Positions 55,501 through 64,000 of a DNA stretch of 64,000 nt are shown one piece after another. Source of the DNA: an uncultured Eubacteriales bacterium (GTDB taxonomy: Bacteria > Bacillota > Clostridia > Christensenellales > Aristaeellaceae); NCBI GenBank assembly GCA_902793325.1, contig CADBCY010000001.1, forward strand, positions 62,001-126,000, in the 5' to 3' direction. The first letter of the stretch is position 1, and every line of letters begins with the position of its first letter. Under the pieces are notes generated by a model. The model did not search any database. It saw only the letters and a program-made list of their open reading frames with translations, and had not been told where the DNA came from. Made by a program: the position numbers and the translations under genes.

Positions 55501-56604
55501 TTGAAAATCGCGATGTTTGGCCAGAAGCATACATTGAGCCGCGAGGGCGGCGTCGAAATCGTGGTCAGGGAGCTGGCGACGAGGATGGCGGCGAGGGGCC
55601 ACGCGGTCGTGTGCTATGACAGGAAGGCCCGCCATGTCAGCGGCGAAGCGATGGAAGCGCAGCCGGAATACCGGGGCGTGAAGATCGTTCCGGTGTGGAC
55701 GATCGAACGAAAGGGCTTCGCGGCGCTGACGGCGTCCTTCTCCGCCGCGTGGAGGGCGACGTGGTCGGATGCGGACGTCGTCCACATCCATGCGGAGGGC
55801 CCCGCGGCGATGTGCTGGCTGCCGAAGCTCCGGGGGAAGCGGGTCGTCGTGACGGTGCACGGCCTCGATTGGCAGCGGGCAAAGTGGCGCGGGCTCGCGT
55901 CGTCGTACATCAAATGGGGCGAAAGACAGGCCGCCCGGCGCGCGGACGGGATCATCGTGCTGAGCCGGCGCGTCCAGGATTACTTCAGGCGCACGTACGG
56001 CAGGGATACGGTATACATCCCCAACGGCGTCGATCGACCCGAGATCCGGGAGGCGGACGAAATTAAAAAGCGGTGGGGGCTGACGAAGGACAGCTATGTC
56101 CTGTTCCTCAGCCGCATCGTGCCGGAGAAGGGCCCGCAATACCTGATCGAAGCGTGGAAGGGCGTCAAGACCGACAAAAAGCTGGTGATCGCGGGCGGAT
56201 CGTCGGACACGGAGCCGTTCCTGGACGCGCTGAAGCGCAGCGGCGGCGAGGGCGTGGTGTTCACGGGCTTCCAGCAGGGGCGCGTACTCGAGGAGCTGTA
56301 CAGCAACAGCTACGCATACTGCCTGCCGTCCGATCTCGAAGGCATGCCGCTGTCCCTGCTCGAGGCGATGAGCTACGGGAACTGCTGCGTGGTGTCCGAC
56401 ATCGCGGAGTGCACGGAGATGGTGGAGGACAGGGCCGTCGTGTTCAGGCGGGCGGACGCGGAGGACCTGAGGCGGGTGCTGCAGGCGTTGCTGGACGCGC
56501 CCGGGACGGTTCGGAAGTACCGGGAGGGCGCCTCCGGGTTCGTCCTGAACAGGTACAGCTGGGAGGCCGCCGTGGACGCAACGCTGGCGCTGTACGGGAG
56601 ATAG
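55501..56604 (+). CDS. GT4-family glycosyltransferase
   Basis: 367 residues of the GT-B fold. The N-terminal half has REGGVEIVVREL and ADVVHIHAEGP; the C-terminal half has the nucleotide-sugar site SRIVPEKGPQYLIEA and the ExxxxxE-type region PSDLEGMPLSLLEAMSYG of retaining GT4 enzymes. It adds one sugar to the lipid-linked repeat unit on the cytoplasmic face. The start is TTG at 55501 with GAGGA 6-7 nt upstream, the second TTG start in this operon. The donor sugar cannot be assigned. Confidence 0.9.
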   Translation: MKIAMFGQKHTLSREGGVEIVVRELATRMAARGHAVVCYDRKARHVSGEAMEAQPEYRGVKIVPVWTIERKGFAALTASFSAAWRATWSDADVVHIHAEGPAAMCWLPKLRGKRVVVTVHGLDWQRAKWRGLASSYIKWGERQAARRADGIIVLSRRVQDYFRRTYGRDTVYIPNGVDRPEIREADEIKKRWGLTKDSYVLFLSRIVPEKGPQYLIEAWKGVKTDKKLVIAGGSSDTEPFLDALKRSGGEGVVFTGFQQGRVLEELYSNSYAYCLPSDLEGMPLSLLEAMSYGNCCVVSDIAECTEMVEDRAVVFRRADAEDLRRVLQALLDAPGTVRKYREGASGFVLNRYSWEAAVDATLALYGR

Positions 56605-56651
56605 CGCGGGCGCATCGTTTCGCGGGGAGGACCCCGGGGGAGAGATGGGTC

Positions 56652-57854
56652 ATGAGAGTCCTTATCGTCAACAAATTCCTGCATCCCAACGGCGGGTCGG
56701 AGACTTACATATTCAAGCTGGGCGCGTACCTCGCCTCCCGGGGGCATGAAGTGCAGTACTTCGGGATGGAGCATGCGGGGAGGATCGTCGGGAACCGCGT
56801 CGAAGCCTACGTCTCGGACATGGATTTCCACGGAGGCGTCCGCGCTTCGACGTTCATCTACCCGTTGAAGACGATCTACAGCGCAGAAGCCCGGCGGAAG
56901 ATACGGCGGGTTCTCGAGGACTTCCAACCGGACGTGGTGCACCTCAACAACTTCAACTACCAACTGACGCCTTCGGTGATCCTGGAGGTCGTCGCCTGGA
57001 GGAACAGGGCGCGCCGCCCCTGCAGGATCGTCTACACGGCGCACGACGCGCAGCTCGTCTGTCCCAACCACCTGTTGAAAAACCCGAACACCAACGCGCT
57101 GTGCGAGAAGTGCCTGGGCGGCCGTTACATCAACTGCGCGAGGGGAAGGTGCATCCACGGCAGCGTCGCCAGGAGCGTCGTCGGGTCCGTCGAAGGCTAT
57201 TACTGGAGGGCGCGGAGGACGTACCGGCACATCGATGCCGTCATCTGCCCGTCCGCCTTTCTCAAGGGGAAGCTGGACACGAACCGGGACCTGAACGGCC
57301 GGACCGCGGTGATGCACAATTTCATCGACAAGGCCGCGCGGCGGGAGAGCGAGATCGGGAACTACGTGCTGTACTTCGGCCGCTATTCCGAAGAAAAGGG
57401 CGTGAACACGCTGGTGGAGACCGCCAGGCGCCTCCCCGACATCCCCTTCGTGTTCGCCGGATCCGGCCCGCTGGAGGACAGGATCGAGGGGCTGGAGAAC
57501 GTCCGGAACGTCGGCTTCAGGACGGGCGACGAGCTGGACCGGCTGATCCGGGAGGCGACGGTCACGCTGTGCCCGTCGGATTACCACGACAACTGCCCGT
57601 TCTCGATCCTGGAAAGCCAGGAAAGGGGCACGCCCGTGGTGGGCGCGCGGCTCGGCGGCATTCCGGAGCTGATCGACGACGGCGTCAACGGCAGGCTCTT
57701 CGAAAGGGGAGACAGCGAAGCACTCGCCGACATCCTCCGGGACCTCTGGGCGCATCCCGAGAAGGTCGAGGCGTACCGCGCGGCATGCCGGCGGCTGAAC
57801 CGGGACGGGCTGCCGCAGTATTACGAAAAACTGATGAAGCTATACGAGGGATGA
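56652..57854 (+). CDS. GT4-family glycosyltransferase with cysteine-rich insert
   Basis: 400 residues, GT-B fold, GT4. NKFLHPNGGSETYIFKLG opens the protein; GRYSEEKGVNTLVE and CPSDYHDNCPFSILESQERGTPVV form the donor-binding half. Residues about 138-170 hold five cysteines (CPNHLL...CEKCLGG...NCARGRC), as in a GT4 subgroup with a metal-binding-like loop before the second domain. ATG 56652 is 48 nt after the preceding gene. Donor and acceptor unknown. Confidence 0.9.
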   Translation: MRVLIVNKFLHPNGGSETYIFKLGAYLASRGHEVQYFGMEHAGRIVGNRVEAYVSDMDFHGGVRASTFIYPLKTIYSAEARRKIRRVLEDFQPDVVHLNNFNYQLTPSVILEVVAWRNRARRPCRIVYTAHDAQLVCPNHLLKNPNTNALCEKCLGGRYINCARGRCIHGSVARSVVGSVEGYYWRARRTYRHIDAVICPSAFLKGKLDTNRDLNGRTAVMHNFIDKAARRESEIGNYVLYFGRYSEEKGVNTLVETARRLPDIPFVFAGSGPLEDRIEGLENVRNVGFRTGDELDRLIREATVTLCPSDYHDNCPFSILESQERGTPVVGARLGGIPELIDDGVNGRLFERGDSEALADILRDLWAHPEKVEAYRAACRRLNRDGLPQYYEKLMKLYEG

Positions 57855-57861
57855 ACCGGGC

Positions 57862-59031
57862 ATGGCACGGAGCGCAAGAAAACTGAACGGAACCGTCATC
57901 GTCACGTACCGCTGCAACGCGCGGTGCAACATGTGCAATCGGTATAAGGCGCCGTCCCGGCCCGAGGAAGAGCTGAGCATCGAGACGATCCGCAAGCTGC
58001 CGAGGATGGGCTTTACAAATATTACAGGCGGCGAACCGTTCATCCGCACGGACCTTCCGCAGATCGTGCGGGAATTGTACAGGCTTTCCGACCGCATCGT
58101 CATCAGCACAAACGGCTATTTCACGGACCGCATCGTCGCGCTCGCGAAGGAATTCCCGCAGATCGGCATACGGATCAGCATTGAGGGCCTGGAAAAGACC
58201 AACGACGAGATCCGGGGCCTGGAGAACGGGTACCGGCGCGGCTACCAGACGCTGAAGACGCTCCGCGGGATGGGCATGAAGGACGTCGGCTTCGGCATGA
58301 CGGTGCAGGACAGGAACGCGCCCGACCTGCTGCCGCTCTACGACATCTCCGACGAGATGGGCATGGAGTTCGCCACGGCGAGCCTGCACAACAGCTTTTA
58401 TTTCGTCGAGACGAAGAACATCATCCACGACCGGCCGATGGTGGCCATGAACCTTGAACGCCTCGTCAACAGGCTGTTGAAGAGCAAGGCGCCGAAGAAG
58501 TGGTTCAGGGCGTACTTCAACCACGGCCTCATCAACTACATCTACGGCCAGCCGCGGCTGCTCCCCTGCGACATGTCCTTTGACACGTTCTTTATCGACC
58601 CCTACGGCGATGTGATGCCGTGCAACGGGACGAAGGACAAGGAGGTCATGGGCAACCTGAACGCGCAGACCTGGGACGAGCTGTGGCACAGCCCGAGGGC
58701 GGAAGCGGTTCGGCGCAGGGTGCGGCAATGCGATCGCCAATGCTGGATGATCGGATCGGTTTCCCCGGCGATGCACAGGTACATCTGGAAGCCGGCGTGG
58801 TGGGTGCTCCGCCACAAGCTCAAGGGGCTGTTCAGCGATCATCCGTACTCCATGTACGAGAACCGCATCTGCCGCGATTACCGCGACGGCAAAGTGACGA
58901 AGGAACAGCTCGACCGGTGCAGCACCTGCGATGCCGGAGCGGCCGTGAACGACGGGCTGAGCGAGCGCGACAGGCGGGAGGCCCGGGATCGCCAGCCGCC
59001 GGGCGGGCCGACGAAGGGAGAAAACGCATGA
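57862..59031 (+). CDS. Radical SAM/SPASM enzyme in the exopolysaccharide operon
   Basis: 389 residues. The radical SAM cluster motif CNARCNMC has cysteines at 18, 22 and 25, followed by the TGGEPF loop that binds S-adenosylmethionine. A C-terminal SPASM-type region carries further cysteine groups (LPCDMS, MPCNG, CDRQCW, DRCSTC) able to hold auxiliary 4Fe-4S clusters. Enzymes of this class modify peptides, sugars or cofactors through a deoxyadenosyl radical. It begins 7 nt after the GT4 gene and overlaps the next gene by ATGA, so it is embedded in the operon. A modification of the polymer or its precursor is likely, but the substrate is unknown. Confidence 0.88.
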   Translation: MARSARKLNGTVIVTYRCNARCNMCNRYKAPSRPEEELSIETIRKLPRMGFTNITGGEPFIRTDLPQIVRELYRLSDRIVISTNGYFTDRIVALAKEFPQIGIRISIEGLEKTNDEIRGLENGYRRGYQTLKTLRGMGMKDVGFGMTVQDRNAPDLLPLYDISDEMGMEFATASLHNSFYFVETKNIIHDRPMVAMNLERLVNRLLKSKAPKKWFRAYFNHGLINYIYGQPRLLPCDMSFDTFFIDPYGDVMPCNGTKDKEVMGNLNAQTWDELWHSPRAEAVRRRVRQCDRQCWMIGSVSPAMHRYIWKPAWWVLRHKLKGLFSDHPYSMYENRICRDYRDGKVTKEQLDRCSTCDAGAAVNDGLSERDRREARDRQPPGGPTKGENA

Positions 59032-60290
59032 GGGATCCGGCGATCAAGAAGCGCGAGGCGGTCATGTGCGCGTTCCTGGCGCTGTTTGTGTTCCAGAACG
59101 GCCTCGAGCGGATCTCGCCCGCGTTTTCCCACGTCGATGAGCTGCCCGCCCTGCTGGCCGTACTGTACCTGGCGACGCATCCCGGCAGCCTGCGCAGGTT
59201 GCGACATGTCGACCGGGGGATCGTGCTCGCGCTGATCTTCTTCGCAGCCGCGGGACTGGCCGGAAATGTGGTGTACCGCTATCAGACCCCGCGCCTCGCG
59301 GCGATCGATTTCCTGACGAACTTCAAGTTCGTGCTGGCGGTGTTCATTTCCAAACAGTACCTGACGGAAAGCGCGCTGCGCTACCGGGCCGTGCCGAAGC
59401 TGGCGAGCGCCCTGTCCTCGGCGCTGTTCGGGCTGTTCCTGTTCGACCGGGTTTTCGGCATCTTCCCGGGCGAGTACAGGTACGGGATCCGGTCGAACAC
59501 GCTGTTCTTCGACCACCCGACGTACCTCGCGGGCGCCTGCGTATTCCTCATCGGCGTCATGACCCTGTACGACTGCCGGAGGTACGGGTGGCCCATCGCG
59601 TTCAACCTGATTATGCTCGCCTTTACGCTGAGGGGAAAGGCCATCGCGGGCGCGGCGTGCTACGTGCTGCTGTACATCGTGATTGTCCGGATGCATTCCA
59701 GGCTGAAGGTATGGCAGATCCTGCTGGTTGCCGCGGTGGCTGTCGCGATCGCCTGGAACCAGATATACTTCTACTACTTCAGGCTCGCCGGCGCTTCCGC
59801 GCGTTCGGTCATGCTGTCGACATCATTCAGGATCGTGAGGGACTACTTCCCGATCGGAACGGGGTTCGGCACCTATGCTTCGCACAGCGCCGCCGTGAAT
59901 TACTCGCCGGTCTATACGAAGTACGGCTTCGAGCTGGTCTACGAGCTGAGGAGATCCGCAGAGGGCACGTTCTTCGACGATCACTTCTGGCCCATCATAC
60001 TGGGGCAGACCGGCGCGATCGGGACGGCGTGCTATCTGTTTTGCCTGTACAGGATGTTCAGGAAGGCGCAGCGGGTGCGAAAGGCCGACGTCAGGGCGTA
60101 TTTTGCGGGGCTGTTCCTGTTCATGTATCTGCTCATCGCGTCCGTCGCCGAGCCGGCGTTCAACAATTCGATTGCCGTCCCGATGGCCTGCGTGATCGGC
60201 TTCGCGTTCAGGCTGGGAGAGGATGCGGGACAGGACAGGAGACAGGATACGGAACAGGCGGTTCCCATGCTCCCTCCGCCGAGTGCATAG
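59028..60290 (+). CDS. O-antigen polymerase/ligase-like membrane protein (Wzy type)
   Basis: 420 residues with about ten hydrophobic segments and a larger extracytoplasmic loop around 260-320 (GTGFGTYASHSAAVNYSPVY), the pattern of Wzy polymerases and WaaL ligases. The GTGFGTY motif and the following HFWP...GQTGAIG segment match the Wzy_C-type region. Between glycosyltransferases and a flippase, polymerisation of repeat units outside the membrane is the likely role. ATG overlaps the stop of the radical SAM gene. Confidence 0.8.
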   Translation: MRDPAIKKREAVMCAFLALFVFQNGLERISPAFSHVDELPALLAVLYLATHPGSLRRLRHVDRGIVLALIFFAAAGLAGNVVYRYQTPRLAAIDFLTNFKFVLAVFISKQYLTESALRYRAVPKLASALSSALFGLFLFDRVFGIFPGEYRYGIRSNTLFFDHPTYLAGACVFLIGVMTLYDCRRYGWPIAFNLIMLAFTLRGKAIAGAACYVLLYIVIVRMHSRLKVWQILLVAAVAVAIAWNQIYFYYFRLAGASARSVMLSTSFRIVRDYFPIGTGFGTYASHSAAVNYSPVYTKYGFELVYELRRSAEGTFFDDHFWPIILGQTGAIGTACYLFCLYRMFRKAQRVRKADVRAYFAGLFLFMYLLIASVAEPAFNNSIAVPMACVIGFAFRLGEDAGQDRRQDTEQAVPMLPPPSA

Positions 60291-60320
60291 GCGGGAACCG
60301 CGCGGAGTTGGTGTGTAGCT

Positions 60321-61763
60321 ATGGGCGACAACACGAGAAAATACCGGGATCTTGCCCGGAACATCGGAGTACTGACCATCGGCAGCTTCGCCACAAAGGT
60401 GCTGGTGTTCTTTCTCGTGCCCCTCTACACGAACATCCTGTCGACGACGGAATACGGCATCTACGACCTGTATGCGACGATACTGTCCATTCTCATTCCG
60501 ATCCTGACGCTCAACATCCAGGAGGCGGTCATGCGCTTCGCGCTGGACGGCGTCCACGAGCGCAACACGATCCTGGCAATCGGGATCAGGTACCTCGTCT
60601 GGGGGACGCTGATCACGGCGGCGGCGCTGGTCGTCAACGACATCTGCGGCTTCTCCGCGCTGCTGAAAGCGTACGCCGTCTATTTCCTCCTCGGGTTCAT
60701 CATGCAGGCCCTGTCGGGGATGATGATCGCGTATATCCGGGGCGTCGGGCGGATTGCCGACCTTTCGGTCTCCACCATCGTCAACGCCCTGGGGGTCATC
60801 GTCTGCAATATCCTGTTCCTGGTGGTCTTTAAGCTGGGGCTCGCCGGCTACTTCATGGCGAACATCATCGGGCCGTTGATACAGTGCGTCTATCTGATGA
60901 TCCGCGCGCGCGTGGGCGTAAGCGTCCGGCCCGTCGATGCGGCGCTGAAGGCGGACATGCTCGCCTACAGCAAGCCGCTGATACCGGACACGATCGCCTG
61001 GTGGCTGAACAGGATAGCCGACAAGTACGTCATCATCTGCTTCATCGGCATTGCAGAGAGCGGCGTCTACTCCATCGCCGCCAAGATCCCGGCGATTCTC
61101 AACGCCTTCCAGCACATCTTCAACCAGGTGTGGACGCTCTCGGTGGTCAGGGAGTACGACCCCGAGGACCGGAGCGGCTTCTTCTCGCAGACCTACGCGA
61201 CCTATAACTGCTTCATGGTCGCCGGGTGCTCGGCGCTGATCATCGCGGACAAGCCGCTGGCGCGATTCCTGTTCGCGAAGGACTTCTACGCCGCATGGCG
61301 GTACGTGCCGTGGCTCCTCATCGCGATCGTCTTCGGATCGCTCTCGGGGTACCTGAGCGGCTTCTTTTCGGCCGTCAAGAACTCCGCGCTGTGCGCGAAG
61401 TCCACGGTCCGCGGCGCGCTGTGCAATATCCTGCTGAACGTCGCGCTCACGCCGTTCATCGGCGCCATGGGCACGGCCATCGCGACGGCCGCGGGCTATG
61501 TCGTCATCTGGCTCCTGAGATTTGCCTACAGCAGGAAATACATCCGGCTGCGCGTGAAGATGGCGCGGGATGTCGTCAGCTACCTCATACTGATCCTGCA
61601 GACGGTTGTGTTAATCGTTCTCGACGGGCTCATGGTGTATTGCATTGAAATTCTGTTGTTTGCTATAATAATCGCATTATACAGGGACGAAGTGATCGCG
61701 CTTCTGAAGACCATCGTCAGCGCGGTCATCGGAAAGACGGCGGGGAAAAGAGAGACGATATGA
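60321..61763 (+). CDS. Polysaccharide flippase (Wzx, MOP superfamily)
   Basis: 480 residues, about 12-14 transmembrane segments, in the polysaccharide transporter family. The start GVLTIGSFATKVLVFFLVPLYTNILSTTEYGIYDL is characteristic. It should flip undecaprenyl-linked repeat units to the outer face. It lies 30 nt after the Wzy-like gene, and its stop overlaps the next start (ATGA). Confidence 0.92.
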   Translation: MGDNTRKYRDLARNIGVLTIGSFATKVLVFFLVPLYTNILSTTEYGIYDLYATILSILIPILTLNIQEAVMRFALDGVHERNTILAIGIRYLVWGTLITAAALVVNDICGFSALLKAYAVYFLLGFIMQALSGMMIAYIRGVGRIADLSVSTIVNALGVIVCNILFLVVFKLGLAGYFMANIIGPLIQCVYLMIRARVGVSVRPVDAALKADMLAYSKPLIPDTIAWWLNRIADKYVIICFIGIAESGVYSIAAKIPAILNAFQHIFNQVWTLSVVREYDPEDRSGFFSQTYATYNCFMVAGCSALIIADKPLARFLFAKDFYAAWRYVPWLLIAIVFGSLSGYLSGFFSAVKNSALCAKSTVRGALCNILLNVALTPFIGAMGTAIATAAGYVVIWLLRFAYSRKYIRLRVKMARDVVSYLILILQTVVLIVLDGLMVYCIEILLFAIIIALYRDEVIALLKTIVSAVIGKTAGKRETI

Positions 61764-63166
61764 CGGCCGGGAACGACGGCGAGCGGAGGATGTATATGCG
61801 CGTCAACAGGGAATACGAACGGGAAATCAACCTCAGGGATCTGTTCTTCGACCTACTCTATCGCTGGCGCAGCCTGCTGATCGCGGCGCTGCTCGGCGCG
61901 GTGCTGCTGACCGGATTCCAGTTCTGCCACATGGAGATCGCCCACAGGCAGGGAAGGCAGACGAAGGCGGAGAGGAAGTACGAGATCAAGCTGGAGAGCC
62001 ATCGCAATTCCATCCGGAACGCCAGGAACAGCGTCGAAACCTATGCGCGGCTCATCGAGGAAAAGCAGGACTACCTGGACCAATCCCTCTACATGAAGCT
62101 GGATTCCCAGAACGAGTGGATGGCGTACAAACAGTACTACATCAAGGTGGATCCGTCGGTGCTGGACGCGTTCCCGAAGGATATGCAGGAGGACCCGGCG
62201 GACTACGTGGCGTCGGTGTACACCTCGACGCTGAAGGCGGATCTGAACGCAGAGGAGATGGAAGCGCTGCTGGGAACGGGCAGGAGCGAATTCATCGACG
62301 AGCTGGTGGATATCTACGCCGACAACACGACCAATACGGTCACCCTGGAGATCGTCGGCGCTTCGGAGGAAGCCGTCAGAGCGCAGATGGCATACTTCGA
62401 CGAACGCCTGTGGGCCGTTTCCAGGCCGCAGGCGCTGAAGATCGGCGAGCACACCCTGACGCTGATGGCGGAGGACACGCTCCTGCGCATGGATGACGAG
62501 CTGTCCGACAAGAAGGATGAGATCAACCAGAAGCTGATCGAATTGCAGGAATCGCTGACGGAGCAGCGCGAGACGCTGATCGCCCTGGAGGGGAAGAAGG
62601 AGCCCTCCGCGCCGGGGAAGCGCCCCTGGCGCGACGGCCTGATCGGCTTTGTACTGGGCGGCCTGTTGCTGGCGGGCATCTATGCCGCGAAGTACGCCAT
62701 GGGCGGCAGGCTGCACACCGGCAACGAACTGGTTGAGCACTACGGCATTCCCGTGTTTGGCGAATACTGGAAGTCCCGCGCCAGGCGCCCCGGCAGGGGC
62801 CTGGACAGGCTGTTCGAAAGCTGGGAGCGCCGCCGCGGGGACGCCGACGACGAAGCCGTGCTCGCCGGCATCGCGGCGCTGCTCAGGGAAAAATACGCGG
62901 GCGGGAAGGTGCTGCTGGTCGGCACGGTTGCGGAGGAAAAGCTGCGGAGCCTGGCGGAACGGCTGCGGGACGAGCTGGAGGACGGCGTCGCCCTCGACGT
63001 CCGGGCCGGTTTCCCGGCCGACGCTTCCGCCGTTTCCGCCGCCGGAAACGCAGACGCGGTGCTGCTGGTGGAGGAAAAGCACCGCTCCGATACGCGGGCC
63101 ATCGAGCGTGAAATCGAGATCCTCGCGATCGGATCGGCGAACGTGGGCGGCTGCATCCTCCTGTAA
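61760..63166 (+). CDS. Wzz-like chain-length protein with a degenerate tyrosine-kinase-like tail
   Basis: 468 residues. A Wzz-type membrane domain has a helix at about 35-53, a long extracytoplasmic coiled region (about 70-285) and a second helix at about 293-313. The cytoplasmic tail from about 370 resembles the fold of bacterial tyrosine kinases (KVLLVGTVAEEKL..., NADAVLLVEEKHRS, ANVGGCILL), but the Walker A GKS/T is replaced (GTVAEEKLRS) and no tyrosine cluster ends the protein. Chain-length control and polymer export are the likely roles; kinase activity is not expected. The start overlaps the flippase stop. Confidence 0.8.
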   Translation: MTAGNDGERRMYMRVNREYEREINLRDLFFDLLYRWRSLLIAALLGAVLLTGFQFCHMEIAHRQGRQTKAERKYEIKLESHRNSIRNARNSVETYARLIEEKQDYLDQSLYMKLDSQNEWMAYKQYYIKVDPSVLDAFPKDMQEDPADYVASVYTSTLKADLNAEEMEALLGTGRSEFIDELVDIYADNTTNTVTLEIVGASEEAVRAQMAYFDERLWAVSRPQALKIGEHTLTLMAEDTLLRMDDELSDKKDEINQKLIELQESLTEQRETLIALEGKKEPSAPGKRPWRDGLIGFVLGGLLLAGIYAAKYAMGGRLHTGNELVEHYGIPVFGEYWKSRARRPGRGLDRLFESWERRRGDADDEAVLAGIAALLREKYAGGKVLLVGTVAEEKLRSLAERLRDELEDGVALDVRAGFPADASAVSAAGNADAVLLVEEKHRSDTRAIEREIEILAIGSANVGGCILL

Positions 63167-63256
63167 GAACGCCGAAACGAATTGCAGCGCCGCCCTGACG
63201 GCATGGCGCCATCCACGAGCAGGGGCGCGGGCTTCGCGCCCCGGAAGGAATGCAAT

Positions 63257-64000
63257 ATGATGCGCAGCAACCCCGATGCCGACCTGGTCACCGTCATCGT
63301 CCCGGTATACAACGTCAGGCCCTTCCTCCGGGAAGCGCTGGACAGCGTGATCCACCAGACGTATCCGCGGCTGGAGATCATCGTGGTGGACGACGGATCC
63401 GAGGACGGTTCAGGCGAAATATGCGACGCATACGCGGCAGCTGATCCCAGGATTGCCGTCATTCATCAGCGCAACCAGGGGCTGAGCGCCGCCCGAAACG
63501 CCGGGCTGGAGCGGATGCACGGGCAGGCGCTGGCCTTTCTGGATTCGGACGACGCCTACTGCCCCGCGATGATCGAGACCATGGTCAACGCCATGCACCG
63601 GGAGGACGCGGATGTGGTCGTGTGCAAGCACGCGGATCTGCGCACGGAGCGGCGGATGGTCGCTCCGCGCGCCGCGAGGAAGCAGCCGCCCCTCTCCCCC
63701 GGGCTGTACCCGCGGGTCGAGGCGATGCGGGCGCTGGCGGACCAAAGGCTGGACATGTCCGTATGGAATAAGCTCTACCGCGCGGAGCTGTGGCGCGACC
63801 TGCGCTTCCCGCCGGGAAGGGTCTATGAGGACGTGACCGTCGCCTGGCCGTTGCTCGGCAACTCGGCGCGAATCTGCGTGCTCCCGGATCTTCTGTACCT
63901 GCACCGAATACGCACGGGCAGCATTACCGCATCCGACAACATGCAGTTCTCGAAGGACGAGCTGACCGCCTGGCTGGAGTACGAGTCCTTCATTCAACGG
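63257..64000 (+). CDS. GT2-family glycosyltransferase (partial, cut by window end)
   Basis: 248 codons are open to the last base with no stop. GT-A fold: VTVIVPVYNVRPFLREALDSV at the start, the donor-binding VDDGSEDGS, NQGLSAARNAGL and the metal-binding FLDSDD. Inverting GT2 enzymes use nucleotide sugars and would extend the repeat unit or decorate it. ATG 63257 has GAAGGA 7 nt upstream; an adjacent ATG at 63260 is also in frame. Ninety bases separate it from the Wzz-like gene, with no terminator seen, so it continues the operon. Confidence 0.88.
   Translation, partial: MMRSNPDADLVTVIVPVYNVRPFLREALDSVIHQTYPRLEIIVVDDGSEDGSGEICDAYAAADPRIAVIHQRNQGLSAARNAGLERMHGQALAFLDSDDAYCPAMIETMVNAMHREDADVVVCKHADLRTERRMVAPRAARKQPPLSPGLYPRVEAMRALADQRLDMSVWNKLYRAELWRDLRFPPGRVYEDVTVAWPLLGNSARICVLPDLLYLHRIRTGSITASDNMQFSKDELTAWLEYESFIQR

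Overview
The window is about 65% GC and reads as the chromosome of a Gram-positive, Clostridia-like bacterium. Supporting signs are a T-box leader in front of alaS, strong AGGAGG-type ribosome binding sites, TTGACA/TATAAT promoters with 17-bp spacers, a CsoR/CopZ copper module, adjacent gyrB-gyrA, an LCP (LytR-CpsA-Psr) wall enzyme and LPXTG-type surface proteins. High GC combined with these traits would suit a gut-type lineage such as Christensenellales, but that placement is inference. No phage, transposon, CRISPR array or rRNA operon was seen.

Layout. Positions 1-13,000 hold housekeeping and accessory metabolism: a HAD phosphatase-thymidylate kinase fusion, a membrane protein with a degenerate kinase lobe and peptidoglycan-binding repeats, a threonine aldolase-like enzyme, an amylosucrase-like GH13 enzyme, a csoR-copZ-nudix operon with CsoR-type operators, and thrH-tldD-tldE. 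Positions 13,000-32,500 hold metY, cbiK, T-box-alaS, an AraM-type glycerol-1-phosphate dehydrogenase, rnz, a GNAT gene, tRNA-Arg(CCT), gyrB-gyrA, and a leftward arginine/pyrimidine operon (argF-GNAT-carA-carB). In that operon CarB is fused in frame to a complete diaminopimelate epimerase. Positions 32,500-38,400 hold a secreted acidic protein, an LCP enzyme, a LacI-family regulator with a likely self-operator, and an 84-residue conserved orphan.

Positions 38,400-53,700 form a surface-structure island: an AT-richer gap with tandem repeats, a coiled-coil protein coupled to a type I signal peptidase, a 3,659-residue multidomain adhesin ending in an MPATG sorting signal, a structured leader of about 540 nt, and a pilin-like LPSTG protein with codon usage unlike the rest of the window. 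Positions 54,000-64,000 are the first part of an exopolysaccharide operon: initiating phosphoglycosyltransferase, two GT4 enzymes, a radical SAM/SPASM enzyme, a Wzy-like polymerase or ligase, a flippase, a Wzz-like chain-length protein with a dead kinase-like tail, and a GT2 enzyme cut by the window edge. The last 25 kb is thus largely devoted to building the cell surface. The signal peptidase probably serves the adhesin and pilin. The sortase that would anchor them is not in this window.
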